Source: Azospirillum doebereinerae (lineage in GTDB: Bacteria > Pseudomonadota > Alphaproteobacteria > Azospirillales > Azospirillaceae). Taken from it: a DNA stretch of 64,000 nucleotides. This document shows, piece after piece, positions 8,053-16,688 of the stretch (position 1 is its first letter; each line of letters opens with the position of its first letter). Under the pieces are notes generated by a model. That model was given only the letters and a program-made list of their open reading frames with translations, was not told where the DNA came from and made no database searches. The stretch is taken from positions 434,001-498,000 of the forward strand of contig NZ_RZIJ01000001.1 in NCBI RefSeq assembly GCF_003989665.1. The letters run 5' to 3'. The position numbers were made by a program, and so were the translations under genes.

Positions 8053-8475
8053 TCATTTGCTGGTGTCGGGCGTCGTCAGGATCGTGTCGTCGGTGTCGAC
8101 GACGAACACGGCGAGCAGCCGGGCCGGTTCGCTGTGGCTTGCGTTCTCGCTGACGCCGTGCCGATCTCCCGGCATCTCGGAAAAGCTCTCGCCGGCGCGG
8201 TGGACGGTCGCCGGCCCGTCGTTGACCTGGCTGCGGACCGCGCCCTCCAGAACCGTCGCGTAGATGAAGGCGGATTTCGCATGGATGTGCGCCGGGGACG
8301 AACCACCCGGCGGATACTCGACGAGCACGCCCTTGATGCTTTTGCCGGGGACGTTGGGAAGCGCGTGCTCGTAGACCAGCGTCACCTTCGACGCACCGCC
8401 GGGGGCGTCATGGGCCAACGCCATGGTCGCGGAGGCGACCGTCAGCGCCGCCGCGCACAAAAATGTCCTGATCAT
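8053..8475 (-). CDS. Exported cupin-domain protein
   Basis: A 140-residue protein with a signal peptide (FLCAAALTVASATMALA, cleavage before HDAPGG) and a single cupin barrel. The two cupin motifs are visible as PPGGSSPAHIHAKSAFIYATVLEG and PGDRHGVSENAS, giving a likely metal site from the H-x-H and later histidine. Periplasmic small cupins of this type are usually of unknown substrate. Start chosen at the ATG that opens the signal peptide; the longer frame adds 31 residues that would hide it. Upstream partner of the AhpD-like gene. Confidence 0.8.
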   Translation of the reverse strand: MIRTFLCAAALTVASATMALAHDAPGGASKVTLVYEHALPNVPGKSIKGVLVEYPPGGSSPAHIHAKSAFIYATVLEGAVRSQVNDGPATVHRAGESFSEMPGDRHGVSENASHSEPARLLAVFVVDTDDTILTTPDTSK

Positions 8476-8747
8476 TCGAATTCTCTCGTCCTGACGATGA
8501 AAAACAGGAGGAGCGTTGATGGCCAGAACGCGGATTGGCTGGGCCAACCCGCGAAACCGGCCGCACACTCTCCTTCATGACGAGACGGGACGATCCGATG
8601 TGACAGGGCGACGACGAATTCCTTCACCCGGTCCGCGAAAACCATCGCGATCAAGCGGGCGGACTGCGCCCTTGGCAATCTTTTTAAATGAAATCAATAG
8701 CTTATGCCAAGGCTCGTGCTGGATGTGCAAAGCAAGCCTTGCGCGCG

Positions 8748-9143
8748 TCAAGGCCGCGTGCCGACGACCGAGAGCGTCACGCCCTTGACCTCGTCCACCG
8801 TCGGTGGACGGGGCGGGCCGTTCGATTGGGTGATGAGCAAGCGCAACGACAGTCTGCCGTCGCGGATCTCGTCGGCCGGCACGGGCATCGTGTAGGTGCC
8901 CGCCTCCCCACCGGAGCGGATGCCGAAGGGGGAGACGGTCCCGATGGGGCGACCGTCGGCCGTCGTCACCTCCACCTCCTGGCCACGGACGATGACGCCC
9001 ACCGTCACCTGCACGAACGCGGTTTCGCCCGGACGCAGGGCCTGCGGCAGGGCGATCGTCACCACGTCGTCCGCCGCCGCAGGCCGGGCCAGGAAGGCCA
9101 GCACCGCGAGCATGACGGCGACCGACGTGGCGACCGACGCCAA
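8748..9143 (-). CDS. Small exported protein downstream of tyrosinase, unknown function
   Basis: A protein of about 131 residues with a hydrophobic export segment (TSVAVMLAVLAFLARPAAA) and then a beta-rich, Cys-free body (VTIALPQALRPGETAFVQVTV, GQEVEVTTADGRPIG, GTYTMPVPADEIRDGRLSLRLLI), suggesting a small beta-sandwich. The start is uncertain: the TTG used here is five bases after the tyrosinase stop; a TTG at 9215 inside the tyrosinase gene would add an arginine-rich n-region, and the first ATG is at 9113. It is almost certainly co-transcribed with tyrosinase. No His-rich or Cys-rich copper-loading motif is seen, so I do not call it a copper chaperone. Confidence 0.62.
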   Translation of the reverse strand: MASVATSVAVMLAVLAFLARPAAADDVVTIALPQALRPGETAFVQVTVGVIVRGQEVEVTTADGRPIGTVSPFGIRSGGEAGTYTMPVPADEIRDGRLSLRLLITQSNGPPRPPTVDEVKGVTLSVVGTRP

Positions 9144-9147
9144 GATC

Positions 9148-10746
9148 CTAGAGCGTGTGCACCGAAACGGCTTTGACGGCCGGCGCGGCGGCGGACTTGT
9201 CGTAAGCGGGCACAAGGCGGAACTCCAACGTGGCAGAGGCCTGCTTGTTCGTCTGGTTCAGCGTCGTCATGGCCTGAAGGCGTTGCGGCAAGGGTACGGC
9301 GAAGGTCGCGTCGTGCGCCATGCCCGGCATCGCCGGCCCGAAGAAGCCGACCGTCCCGGCGTAGTATGGGCTGTCGGCCCCCGCCTCCGTCACACCGGCC
9401 GGGGCGTTGACCAGCACGTCATACTCGCGCGCGGCGGTCGGGTCGGCGGAGCGCGGCACCGTGACCGCCGCGACCACCGGCCCCGTCGGCGCGCCAGCCA
9501 GCGTGACCGAGCCGACCCCTGCCTTCACCGTCCCCTTGACCGGCCGGCCAGGCTTCCGGGCGGTTGCCGCAGCGACCTGCATCCCTTCCCCATCGCCGAA
9601 TCCCGGCGCGTAATCATACTCAAACCGGTCGGTGCTCAAATAGTCCCCGGCCTTGCCGTCGGTGACGAAGGTTCCGTCCGCCCGGACGAAGAACAGGAAC
9701 CGCTCCCGCACCAACTGGTCCAGCTCCGTCTTGTCGGTCGGCAGGACCGGCAGGCCCTGCTTGCGCTGCTTGCCCTCCCACACGCTCCACAGCCGGTCCA
9801 TGTTGGCGTGGTGCAGGAAGAAGACGGGATCGACCGGCGACAGGAAGTTCGTCATGTTGCCATAAGGACCCGGATTCCAGGGGCCGACGCCGCCGATGCC
9901 GTTGTGCACCAGATTGTGCGGCTGCCCCTCCAGCACCGAGAAGCTCGTGCCTTTGCCGGGCATGGTGTTGTGCGACGGCGTCTTGGAACTGGTGAAGCTG
10001 CCGGCCACGTCCGGGCTGTGGAACAGGGTCGGCGCCAGCCCGGCCCGGATCACGTCCGGCGAACAGGCGTGCGCCGTCTTGTCGTCGAGCTTGGGGTTGT
10101 CGCGGCTGAGATAGCGCGCCCGTTCGGTCGCGGCGAAGCCCTGGTTGCCCGGCACGATCTTGCCCGTGCTGGGGTCGTAGCCGGTGACGTCGTTCCACAG
10201 CAGATTGAAATCGGTGTAGCCACGGGCGTCGAGTTGCTGGCGTTGCGCCTTGCTCAGCCCGTTCCAATAGGCCTGCATCGTCGGCTTGATGTAGGCGGTG
10301 AAGGTGTCGAGATCCTTGGTGTAAGGCTGGAACGCCTTGTCCACCGGCGTCAGCACGCCGTCGAACATGCCTTCGGGGATCTCCGGGGTCTGCGTCCAGT
10401 CCCAGTACGGGAAGGCGAAGTTCGGGTTGCCGCTCAGCGATCGCACCGTCTGTTCGAAGAAGCCCACATATCCCCGGTGCCAGACGTAGAACCACCAGTT
10501 GCCGTGCGGGCAGTCCATGAAATGGACGAAGGCGTTGCGGAACCAGTTGTGCGGATGCGTGGGCGGCAGGTTCACCATCTTCTCGATGGCGACGGCGTAG
10601 CTTTTCAGCATCGCCTTGCCCTGTTCGCTGGTCACGTTGTAGCGGGTGTGCTTTGCCGCAGCCGCACGCACCGGGGCAACGGGAAAGGCGGAGAGGCCCG
10701 CAAGGGCGGAGACACCAACAATAAATTCCCTTCTCTTAACTTTCAT
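9148..10746 (-). CDS. Tyrosinase / polyphenol oxidase, Tat-exported
   Basis: A 532-residue type-3 copper oxidase that should convert monophenols and o-diphenols to quinones, the first steps of melanin formation. It has a twin-arginine signal (KRREFIVGVSALAGL), a CuA region with FVHFMDCPHGNWWFYVWHRG, and a CuB region with GQPHNLVHNGIGG and DPVFFLHHANMDRLW, so the histidine ligands are all present. The C-terminal part contains REYDVLVNAP, recalling the KFDV domain of plant-type polyphenol oxidases. Its start has an unusually strong AGGAGG 11 bases upstream. Export by Tat fits copper loading before or during export. Confidence 0.92.
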   Translation of the reverse strand: MKVKRREFIVGVSALAGLSAFPVAPVRAAAAKHTRYNVTSEQGKAMLKSYAVAIEKMVNLPPTHPHNWFRNAFVHFMDCPHGNWWFYVWHRGYVGFFEQTVRSLSGNPNFAFPYWDWTQTPEIPEGMFDGVLTPVDKAFQPYTKDLDTFTAYIKPTMQAYWNGLSKAQRQQLDARGYTDFNLLWNDVTGYDPSTGKIVPGNQGFAATERARYLSRDNPKLDDKTAHACSPDVIRAGLAPTLFHSPDVAGSFTSSKTPSHNTMPGKGTSFSVLEGQPHNLVHNGIGGVGPWNPGPYGNMTNFLSPVDPVFFLHHANMDRLWSVWEGKQRKQGLPVLPTDKTELDQLVRERFLFFVRADGTFVTDGKAGDYLSTDRFEYDYAPGFGDGEGMQVAAATARKPGRPVKGTVKAGVGSVTLAGAPTGPVVAAVTVPRSADPTAAREYDVLVNAPAGVTEAGADSPYYAGTVGFFGPAMPGMAHDATFAVPLPQRLQAMTTLNQTNKQASATLEFRLVPAYDKSAAAPAVKAVSVHTL

Positions 10747-10768
10747 AATCTTTTAAACCTCCTAAAAA

Positions 10769-10803
10769 GAGAAATTATTATCAATCATACATCCCAATAA
10801 TTT
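10769..10803 (-). promoter_or_regulatory. AT-rich tyrosinase promoter region with inverted repeat and partial Fur-like box
   Basis: Immediately upstream of the tyrosinase ribosome site is a strikingly AT-rich stretch. AAATTATT (10772-10779) and AATAATTT (10796-10803) form a perfect 8-bp inverted repeat with a 16-base spacer. On the minus strand TGATAATAATTTCTC (10769-10783) matches 11 or so of the 15 positions of the TGATAATnATTATCA Fur-type consensus. GATAAT could also be a -10 element. Which reading is right cannot be decided from sequence. The rest of the gap 10747-11094 shows no gene. Confidence 0.4.
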
Positions 10804-11094
10804 TAAAGGCACGCCTTTTCGCATCCTCTTGAAACGCTCACAGGCGATAGGTCCGACGTCGAAAACCAATCGACACCGTGAAGTCGCGCGCGAACCCGGA
10901 CAGCGGCGGCAAGTTGGGCGACGATGTGCCCGCCCGCTGCGGAAAACGCTCCCCACACACCGATGAAGGAGGTACCGCCTCCGACGATCCATCCCCATCC
11001 GGGAACGATCGTTTTGGGATCTGGCGCGGCCGGGCCGGCGCGGCTACAACGGAGGCCTGACCGGACCCGAGACCTGACGAAGGCGGCGACCCGC

Positions 11095-11673
11095 ATGCTG
11101 AAGCGCCTGTACGATTGGACCATGGCCAAGGCCGGTTCGAAGGATTCGACCAAGTGGCTGGCCGCCGTGTCCTTCGCGGAGAGCTCGTTCTTCCCGTTGC
11201 CGCCGGACCTGCTGCTCGTGCCGATGGTCATCGCCAACCGGCGGGCATGGTGGAAGCTGGCGGCGATCTGCACGCTGGCCTCGGTGGTCGGCGGCATCGC
11301 CGGCTACATGATCGGCTTCTTCCTGTACGAGACGGTCGGCCGCTGGGTCATCGACTTCTACCATTTGACCGACAAGTTCGAGGCGCTGCGTCAGACCTTC
11401 GTCGATTACGGCGCCGAGATCCTCATCATCAAAGGGATGACGCCGATCCCCTACAAGCTGCTGACCATCACCGCCGGGGTGGCACACCTTCCCCTGTGGG
11501 TGTTCATCGGGGCATCGGTCATCTCGCGCTCGATGCGCTTCTTCCTGGTCGCGGCGCTGCTGTACTTCTTCGGCGAACCGATCCGTGCCTTCATCGAGAA
11601 GCGGCTGACCCTGGTCACCAGCGTCTTCGCCGCCGCGCTGATCGGCGGGTTCCTGGTGGTGAAGCTGCTGTAG
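11095..11673 (+). CDS. YqaA/DedA-like (SNARE-associated) inner-membrane protein
   Basis: A 192-residue membrane protein of the VTT/DedA superfamily, YqaA branch. Visible are an N-terminal amphipathic stretch, FAESSFFPLPPDLLLVPMVIAN (re-entrant loop signature), several helices, and the conserved ILIIKGMTPIPYKLLTITAGVA with the G-x-P-I-P motif. Members of this superfamily are linked to lipid scrambling or membrane homeostasis. The start is the ATG giving MLKRLYDW; the longer frame upstream is low-complexity. It is followed by an RNA methyltransferase gene after 94 bases. Confidence 0.85.
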   Translation: MLKRLYDWTMAKAGSKDSTKWLAAVSFAESSFFPLPPDLLLVPMVIANRRAWWKLAAICTLASVVGGIAGYMIGFFLYETVGRWVIDFYHLTDKFEALRQTFVDYGAEILIIKGMTPIPYKLLTITAGVAHLPLWVFIGASVISRSMRFFLVAALLYFFGEPIRAFIEKRLTLVTSVFAAALIGGFLVVKLL

Positions 11674-11767
11674 CCTCCGCCATCCTCCTCGTGAAAGTCT
11701 TTGTGTCCGTCCGGCCTTCGTGGTGAAAAGCGCGGGCCGAACGTCGCAACGACCCGACAGGACCGAC

Positions 11768-12607
11768 ATGCCCCCGCGCGGGCGCCCGCCCCTTCCCCAC
11801 CGCCCCCGAGCCGCCGCCCGGCCGCCCGGCCCGCCAGTCCCCCAACCCGCCTCCCACCTGGAGGAGCCGCGCGCCAAGCTGTTCCGCGTCTCCGGCCTCT
11901 CCGCCGTGTCGGCCCTGTTCGCGCATGAGCCGGAGCGGGTCGAGCGGCTGTTCTTCGACGAGCGGCTGAAACCGGCGGTCGGCGGCTTCTGCAAGGCGAT
12001 GGCCGCCGCGCGCAAGCCCTACCGCATGGTGGAGGGCGAGGAGTTGGCGAAGGTCGCCGGCACCGTGCTGCACGGCGGCGTCGTGGCCCTGATGGCGCCG
12101 CGCGTCCTGCCGGCCTTCGACACCGAGGCGGCCAAGCGCTGGAGCGAGCCTCTGCTGATCCTCGACGGCGTCGGCAACCCGCACAATCTGGGCGCCATCC
12201 TGCGGACCGCCGCCTTCTTCGGGCTGCCGCGCGTGGTGCTGTCCGACCATCCGGGGCAGGCGGCCCCGTCCGAAGCCGCCTACCGCGTCGCCGAGGGCGG
12301 CTTCGAATGGGTCGAGCTTTACCAGGCGGCGAACCTGCCGGTGCTGCTCAAGCGTCTGCGGGCGACCCACCGGGTCTTCGGCACGGCGCTGGATCCCAAG
12401 CGGCCCAGCGTCGACGCCGGCGGCTTGACGGGTGGACCGAAGCCGGTCGCCCTGGTGATGGGCAACGAAGAGGACGGCATCCCGCCCGCCACGCTGGCCG
12501 CCTGCGACACGGTGCTGACGATCCCCGGCAACGGCCGGGTCCAGTCGCTGAATGTCGCCGCCACCGCCGCCATCCTCATTCACGGTTTGGCAACCGCCGG
12601 AGGGTGA
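11768..12607 (+). CDS. TrmH/SpoU-family RNA 2'-O-ribose methyltransferase
   Basis: A 279-residue SPOUT methyltransferase. After a proline/arginine-rich basic leader comes a SpoU substrate-binding domain (AKLFRVSGLSAVSALFAHEPERVERLFFD) and the knotted catalytic domain with its motifs: DGVGNPHNLGAILRTAAFFG, LVMGNEEDGIPP, and IPGNGRVQSLNVAATAAI. It should use S-adenosylmethionine to methylate a ribose in tRNA or rRNA; the exact target is not evident. Start chosen at the ATG after AGGA; a slightly longer form begins at 11720. It converges with the next gene. Confidence 0.87.
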   Translation: MPPRGRPPLPHRPRAAARPPGPPVPQPASHLEEPRAKLFRVSGLSAVSALFAHEPERVERLFFDERLKPAVGGFCKAMAAARKPYRMVEGEELAKVAGTVLHGGVVALMAPRVLPAFDTEAAKRWSEPLLILDGVGNPHNLGAILRTAAFFGLPRVVLSDHPGQAAPSEAAYRVAEGGFEWVELYQAANLPVLLKRLRATHRVFGTALDPKRPSVDAGGLTGGPKPVALVMGNEEDGIPPATLAACDTVLTIPGNGRVQSLNVAATAAILIHGLATAGG

Positions 12608-12615
12608 AGCCCCGC

Positions 12616-13098
12616 TCAGTGGTGGCCGCCGACCGCCAACAGCAGCACGACGGCCACGCCGACGATGCTCGCCAAGGGCAGCATCTCCACGCCGCCGCGC
12701 ACCCAGGTCGGGACGGCGCCGTGGCCGTGCGCGGCGTGCGCGTGGCTGCCGGCGTCGTCGGCCCAGCCGTGGCGCGAGGGCACGGCGCCGGGGGCCGACA
12801 CCGCCGGAGCCGCCGGGTTGGCGATGTCCACCACGCCGTCGCCCCGCCGGTAGTCGCCGGCCGGCGCCGCGCCCCGTCCGCGCATCAGGCGGGAGTCGTC
12901 CAACTCCACCTCGACCCCGGCGGTCTCGATGCGCTCGACGACGACGGCGATCTCCTCCGGGGTCATCGTTTCGATGGGCAGGCTGGCGCCCAACGCCTCG
13001 GCGCTCAGGCGGTTGCCGGAACGGCGGCCCTGATCGATCAGGGATTGGATGGTCGCGTCGGTGGCAGGCTGGGCGGTCGCGGGCTGAGCGGTGGCCAT
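12616..13098 (-). CDS. Sigma-70 region 1.1-like domain protein with C-terminal membrane anchor
   Basis: A 160-residue protein. Residues about 17-69 (IQSLIDQGRRSGNRLSAEAL then LPIETMTPEEI...VVERIETAGVEVELDD) match the fold pattern of region 1.1 of the housekeeping sigma factor, the autoinhibitory segment that keeps free sigma off DNA. A low-complexity His/Gly/Ala/Pro linker follows, with a single hydrophobic helix at 139-157 (MLPLASIVGVAVVLLLAVGG). There are no sigma region 2-4 domains. Start at 13098 has GGAG nine bases upstream; 13113 is an alternative. Divergent from msrA. Function unknown; see findings. Confidence 0.75.
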   Translation of the reverse strand: MATAQPATAQPATDATIQSLIDQGRRSGNRLSAEALGASLPIETMTPEEIAVVVERIETAGVEVELDDSRLMRGRGAAPAGDYRRGDGVVDIANPAAPAVSAPGAVPSRHGWADDAGSHAHAAHGHGAVPTWVRGGVEMLPLASIVGVAVVLLLAVGGHH

Positions 13099-13253
13099 GG
13101 TCGTCGTCTCCATGCTTCTAAGGGTCGTTCCTTGAATGAACACACGAGGGGCGGGGTGGGGTTCCCGACCGTTCCGCTCGGGCTTGCTTCCGGGGTGCGA
13201 CGACCCGACATAAGGGGTCATCCCAACGGACGATCATCAGAACGGAGACCAGC

Positions 13254-13895
13254 ATGCTGGGGCAGTTTCTGCGCAAGCCGACGACCCTGCCCGGACCGGA
13301 CGAGGCGCTTCCGGGCCGGAGCGAGCCGATCCCGGTTCCCGACCGCCACGACGTCAACGGCAACCCGCTGCAACCGCCCTTCCCCGCCGGGCTGGAGATG
13401 GTGGACGTCGGGCTGGGCTGCTTCTGGGGGGCGGAGCGCAAGTTCTGGAAGATCCCCGGCGTCTGGGTGACGGCGGTCGGCTACCAGGGCGGCCACACGC
13501 CCAACCCGACCTATGAGGAGGTCTGCTCCGGCCGCACCGGTCACACCGAGGCGGTGCGCGTCGTCTACGACCCGGCCAAGGTGAGCTTCGAGGATCTGAT
13601 GCGCGCCTTCTGGGAGGCCCACGACCCGACCCAGGGCATGCGCCAGGGCAACGACGTCGGAACCCAGTACCGCTCGGCGGTCTACACCCACACCGCCGAA
13701 CAGTTGGAGACCGCCAAGGCGACGCGCGACGCCTACCAGGAGCGGCTGAAGGCGGCCGGCTATGGACCGGTCACCACCGAGATCCGCGCGGCGCCGCCCT
13801 TCTACTACGCCGAGGGCTATCACCAGCAGTATCTTGCCAAGAACCCCAACGGCTATTGCGGCCTGGGCGGCACGGGCGTGAGCTGCGCGGCCTGA
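13254..13895 (+). CDS. msrA: Peptide-methionine (S)-S-oxide reductase MsrA
   Basis: A 213-residue enzyme that reduces methionine S-sulfoxide in proteins. The catalytic [11 protein letters not shown] (Cys at 56) is intact, followed by the family blocks [51 protein letters not shown] and [10 protein letters not shown]. Two further cysteines near the C-terminus (GYCG and SCAA) are placed as resolving cysteines. The N-terminal 45 residues resemble the extended form common in Proteobacteria. Ribosome site GGAG lies eight bases before the ATG. Confidence 0.96.
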   Translation: MLGQFLRKPTTLPGPDEALPGRSEPIPVPDRHDVNGNPLQPPFPAGLEMVDVGLGCFWGAERKFWKIPGVWVTAVGYQGGHTPNPTYEEVCSGRTGHTEAVRVVYDPAKVSFEDLMRAFWEAHDPTQGMRQGNDVGTQYRSAVYTHTAEQLETAKATRDAYQERLKAAGYGPVTTEIRAAPPFYYAEGYHQQYLAKNPNGYCGLGGTGVSCAA

Positions 13896-14042
13896 TGACG
13901 CTCCCCGCCCCCGCCCCCGACCGCCCGGGGTAAGCCCTTGCGGTTGCGCGGCGGGCTGGCTTCCGGGTATGGTTCGGGCGGTCCTTGAAAGCTCCCGCGG
14001 CGTCACGCACCCGGGGCGCCGCCCGTCCTGCTGCGATTGTCG

Positions 14043-14564
14043 ATGACACAGAAAAGAACCGAGCTGGCAACGCCGTACCTCAGCGGTCTGCTCGATTTCT
14101 GGCTCACCAAATGCGCCTCCGGCCGCCCGCCGGCTCCCAGCAGCATCGCTCCGGCCGATCTGCGGCCGTGGAAGGATAACATCGTCGTCTTCGAGGTGTT
14201 CGACAGCGACGGCGACGAGCCCGGCGCCTTCGTCTACTCCTATTACGGCAAGGCGCTGGCGGCGGCTTTCGGCCATTCGCGGTTGGGCGCCACGCTGGAC
14301 GAGCTGCCGCCGGACCAGCGCGCGATCCTCCAGCCCGAATACGAATCGGTGCGCCGGGAACGGCTGCCCGTCGCCCGCGTCCACACCGCCGATTTCGACG
14401 GGCGGCGGCGCAGCTGGGAGCGGCTGGTCCTGCCGATGTCGAGCGACGGCGTCACCATCGACAAGCTGCTGGTCGCCACCTACGAGCTGACCGTCAAGCC
14501 CAGCGGCGGCTACGCCCCCGCCCTGTCGCCCATCACCGTTCAAAAGCCGGGAGCCTCGGCATGA
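14043..14564 (+). CDS. PAS-domain protein (PAS_5 type) coupled to an FtsK-like gene
   Basis: A 173-residue protein of the short PAS_5 type that is abundant in Azospirillum-like genomes. The pattern L..FW..K.ASGRPPAPSSIAPADLRPW followed by FEVFDSD....FVYSYYGKALAAAFGHSRLGATLDELP, then the W-R-L-V-L-P-M-S.DG strand, is diagnostic of this group. No effector domain is attached. It is probably a sensor or ligand-binding module. Its stop codon overlaps the ATG of the FtsK-like gene (ATGA), so the two are made together. The start is the ATG two codons after an in-frame TTG; no clear ribosome site. Confidence 0.8.
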   Translation: MTQKRTELATPYLSGLLDFWLTKCASGRPPAPSSIAPADLRPWKDNIVVFEVFDSDGDEPGAFVYSYYGKALAAAFGHSRLGATLDELPPDQRAILQPEYESVRRERLPVARVHTADFDGRRRSWERLVLPMSSDGVTIDKLLVATYELTVKPSGGYAPALSPITVQKPGASA

Positions 14565-16549
14565 CGCCGCCTATGCCGCACCTCGCCGCCCCCCCGACCC
14601 AGGCCGGCGTGGTCACCGCCGACGAGTTCAACCTGTGGTGCGCGCTAAACGGGCGCCCCTTCAACCTCATCCCCAACGCGCGCGGCGACGGCCGCCTGAT
14701 GTGGGACGTCGAGGTTCTGCCGGGCACGCCGCGCGCCGGCACCGTCTATTCGACCAACCTCGCCGACGAGGCGCTTGCGGTGGTCGCCGGCTTCGCCTTC
14801 CTGTCGGGGGTCGAATGGGCCTACGAGGCGCGCGAACAACCGGCCGAGGCCGAGGCCGAGGAGACCGCGCCCTGCGCCCCGGCCGAGGTTGCTGTCGAGA
14901 TTCCGGTCGAGGCGCCGACCGCCGAGGCGGAATCGGAGCCGGAAAGCGCACAGGACACCGTTCCCGAAGCGGAGGGCGAGGAGGAGGCCGCACCCAGCGT
15001 TGCGGACGAGTCCGACGAGGATTACCCGACCGTCTATTCGCTGCCGGCGGTGACGCTGTTGCAGAATCCGCCGCCGCGACCGCCGCAGCAGCACGACGAG
15101 GCCCTGCTGGCCCGCAACGCGCGGATGCTGGAGACCGTCCTCAAGAACTTCCGCGTGCGCGGCGAAATCATGGACGTGCGCCCCGGCCCGGTGGTGACGC
15201 TCTACGAGTTCGAGCCGGCGCCCGGCACCAAATCGGCCACCGTCATCAACCTGACCGACGACATCGCGCGGTCGATGAGCGTGGTCACCGCCCGCATCGC
15301 CATCGTGCCCGGCCGCAGCGTCATCGGCGTCGAGCTGCCGAACCCGGTGCGCGAAATGGTGTACCTGCGCGAGAGCTTCGACCACGACGCCTTCCGCAAC
15401 ACCACGGCCCAGCTCGCCATCGGGCTCGGCAAGGACATCAGCGGCGAGCCGATCGTCGCCGACCTCGCCCGCATGCCCCATCTGCTGGTGGCCGGCACGA
15501 CCGGGTCGGGCAAGTCGGTGGCGATCAACACGATGATCCTGTCGCTGCTCTACCGGCTGCCGCCGGAGCGCTGCCGCTTCATCATGGTCGATCCCAAGAT
15601 GCTGGAGCTGTCGGTCTACGACGGCATCCCGCATCTGCTGACCCCCGTCGTCACCGACCCCAAGAAGGCGGTGGTGGCCCTGCGATGGGCCGTGCGCGAG
15701 ATGGAAAGCCGCTACGAGGCGATGTCCAAGCTCGGCGTGCGCAACATCGAGGGCTACAACGCCCGCATGACGGAGATGATCGCAGCCGGCGAGAAGATGC
15801 CGCGCCGCGCCACCCCGCCCGGCGAGCCGGAAAACGTCTTCGACATGACGCCGCAGGACCCGACGCCGCTGCCCTACATCGTGGTCATCGTCGACGAGAT
15901 GGCCGACCTGATGCTGGTCGCCGGCAAGGAGATCGAGGCGGCGATCCAGCGTCTGGCCCAGATGGCGCGCGCCGCCGGCATCCATCTGATCATGGCGACG
16001 CAACGCCCGTCGGTGGACGTCATCACCGGCACCATCAAAGCCAACTTCCCGACCCGCATCAGCTTCCAGGTCACCAGCAAGATCGACAGCCGCACCATCC
16101 TGGGCGAGGCTGGGGCGGAGCAACTGCTGGGCCAGGGCGACATGCTGTACATGCAGGGCGGCGGGCGCATCACCCGCGTCCACGGTCCCTTCGTGTCCGA
16201 CGCCGAGGTCGAGGAGATCGTCCACTTCATCAAGCTGCAAGGCGCCCCGAACTACGTCACCGCCATCACCGAGGAGGAGGAGGAAGCCTCGGCGGTCGAA
16301 GACGACGAGGGTGGTTCCAGCGGGATGTCGGGCGACGATCTCTACATGCAGGCGGTCAACCTCGTGGTGCGCGAGGGCAAGGTGTCGGTCAGCTTCATCC
16401 AGCGCCAGCTACAGATCGGCTACAACCGCGCCGCCCGGCTGGTCGAGCGCATGGAGACCGAGCGCGTCGTCGGCCCGGCCAACCACCAGGGCAAGCGCGA
16501 AGTGCTCATGTCGTCGGCCGGTCTGTCAGCCAAGCGGGCGGGGGTTTAA
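14561..16549 (+). CDS. FtsK/SpoIIIE-family DNA translocase lacking membrane segments
   Basis: A 662-residue hexameric-motor type DNA pump. The N-terminal about 100 residues are soluble, followed by an acidic Glu/Ala/Pro linker (about 95-160), the alpha/beta motor (Walker A LLVAGTTGSGKSVAINTM, Walker B YIVVIVDEMADLM, the MARAAGIHLIMATQRPSVDVITGTIKAN block) and a C-terminal gamma winged helix (DLYMQAVNLVVREGKVSVSFIQRQLQIGYNRAARL) that reads KOPS-like sites. Standard FtsK has four N-terminal membrane helices; none is seen here. It may be a second, soluble paralogue. Translationally coupled to the PAS gene upstream. Confidence 0.9.
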   Translation: MTPPMPHLAAPPTQAGVVTADEFNLWCALNGRPFNLIPNARGDGRLMWDVEVLPGTPRAGTVYSTNLADEALAVVAGFAFLSGVEWAYEAREQPAEAEAEETAPCAPAEVAVEIPVEAPTAEAESEPESAQDTVPEAEGEEEAAPSVADESDEDYPTVYSLPAVTLLQNPPPRPPQQHDEALLARNARMLETVLKNFRVRGEIMDVRPGPVVTLYEFEPAPGTKSATVINLTDDIARSMSVVTARIAIVPGRSVIGVELPNPVREMVYLRESFDHDAFRNTTAQLAIGLGKDISGEPIVADLARMPHLLVAGTTGSGKSVAINTMILSLLYRLPPERCRFIMVDPKMLELSVYDGIPHLLTPVVTDPKKAVVALRWAVREMESRYEAMSKLGVRNIEGYNARMTEMIAAGEKMPRRATPPGEPENVFDMTPQDPTPLPYIVVIVDEMADLMLVAGKEIEAAIQRLAQMARAAGIHLIMATQRPSVDVITGTIKANFPTRISFQVTSKIDSRTILGEAGAEQLLGQGDMLYMQGGGRITRVHGPFVSDAEVEEIVHFIKLQGAPNYVTAITEEEEEASAVEDDEGGSSGMSGDDLYMQAVNLVVREGKVSVSFIQRQLQIGYNRAARLVERMETERVVGPANHQGKREVLMSSAGLSAKRAGV

Positions 16550-16568
16550 GTCCAGCCGCGGCTGCCTC

Positions 16569-16671
16569 CACCCTGACCCTCCTCCGCTGGGAGGGGGAGG
16601 TGACTGCCGACGGATTTTTGCAAAGTTCCCGCCCCCTCCCCCGCCCAGCGGGGGAGGGATGGGGTGGGGGC
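16569..16671. repeat. GC-rich palindromic intergenic repeat (family member 1)
   Basis: Two inverted-repeat blocks built on CCCTCC...GGAGGG and CCCCTCCCCCGC...GCGGGGGAGGG, separated by a unique stretch containing TTTTTGCAAAG. Related elements lie at 24387, 47668, 51871 and 63780. It fills the gap between the FtsK-like and DinB-like genes and could fold as RNA hairpins on either strand. Confidence 0.7.
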
Positions 16672-16688
16672 AACCGTGGCCGCACCCG

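Noticed and set aside
10762..11297. Small minus-strand frames opposite the YqaA gene
   Set aside because: They run through the AT-rich tyrosinase promoter and lack coding character; the plus-strand YqaA gene explains the region.
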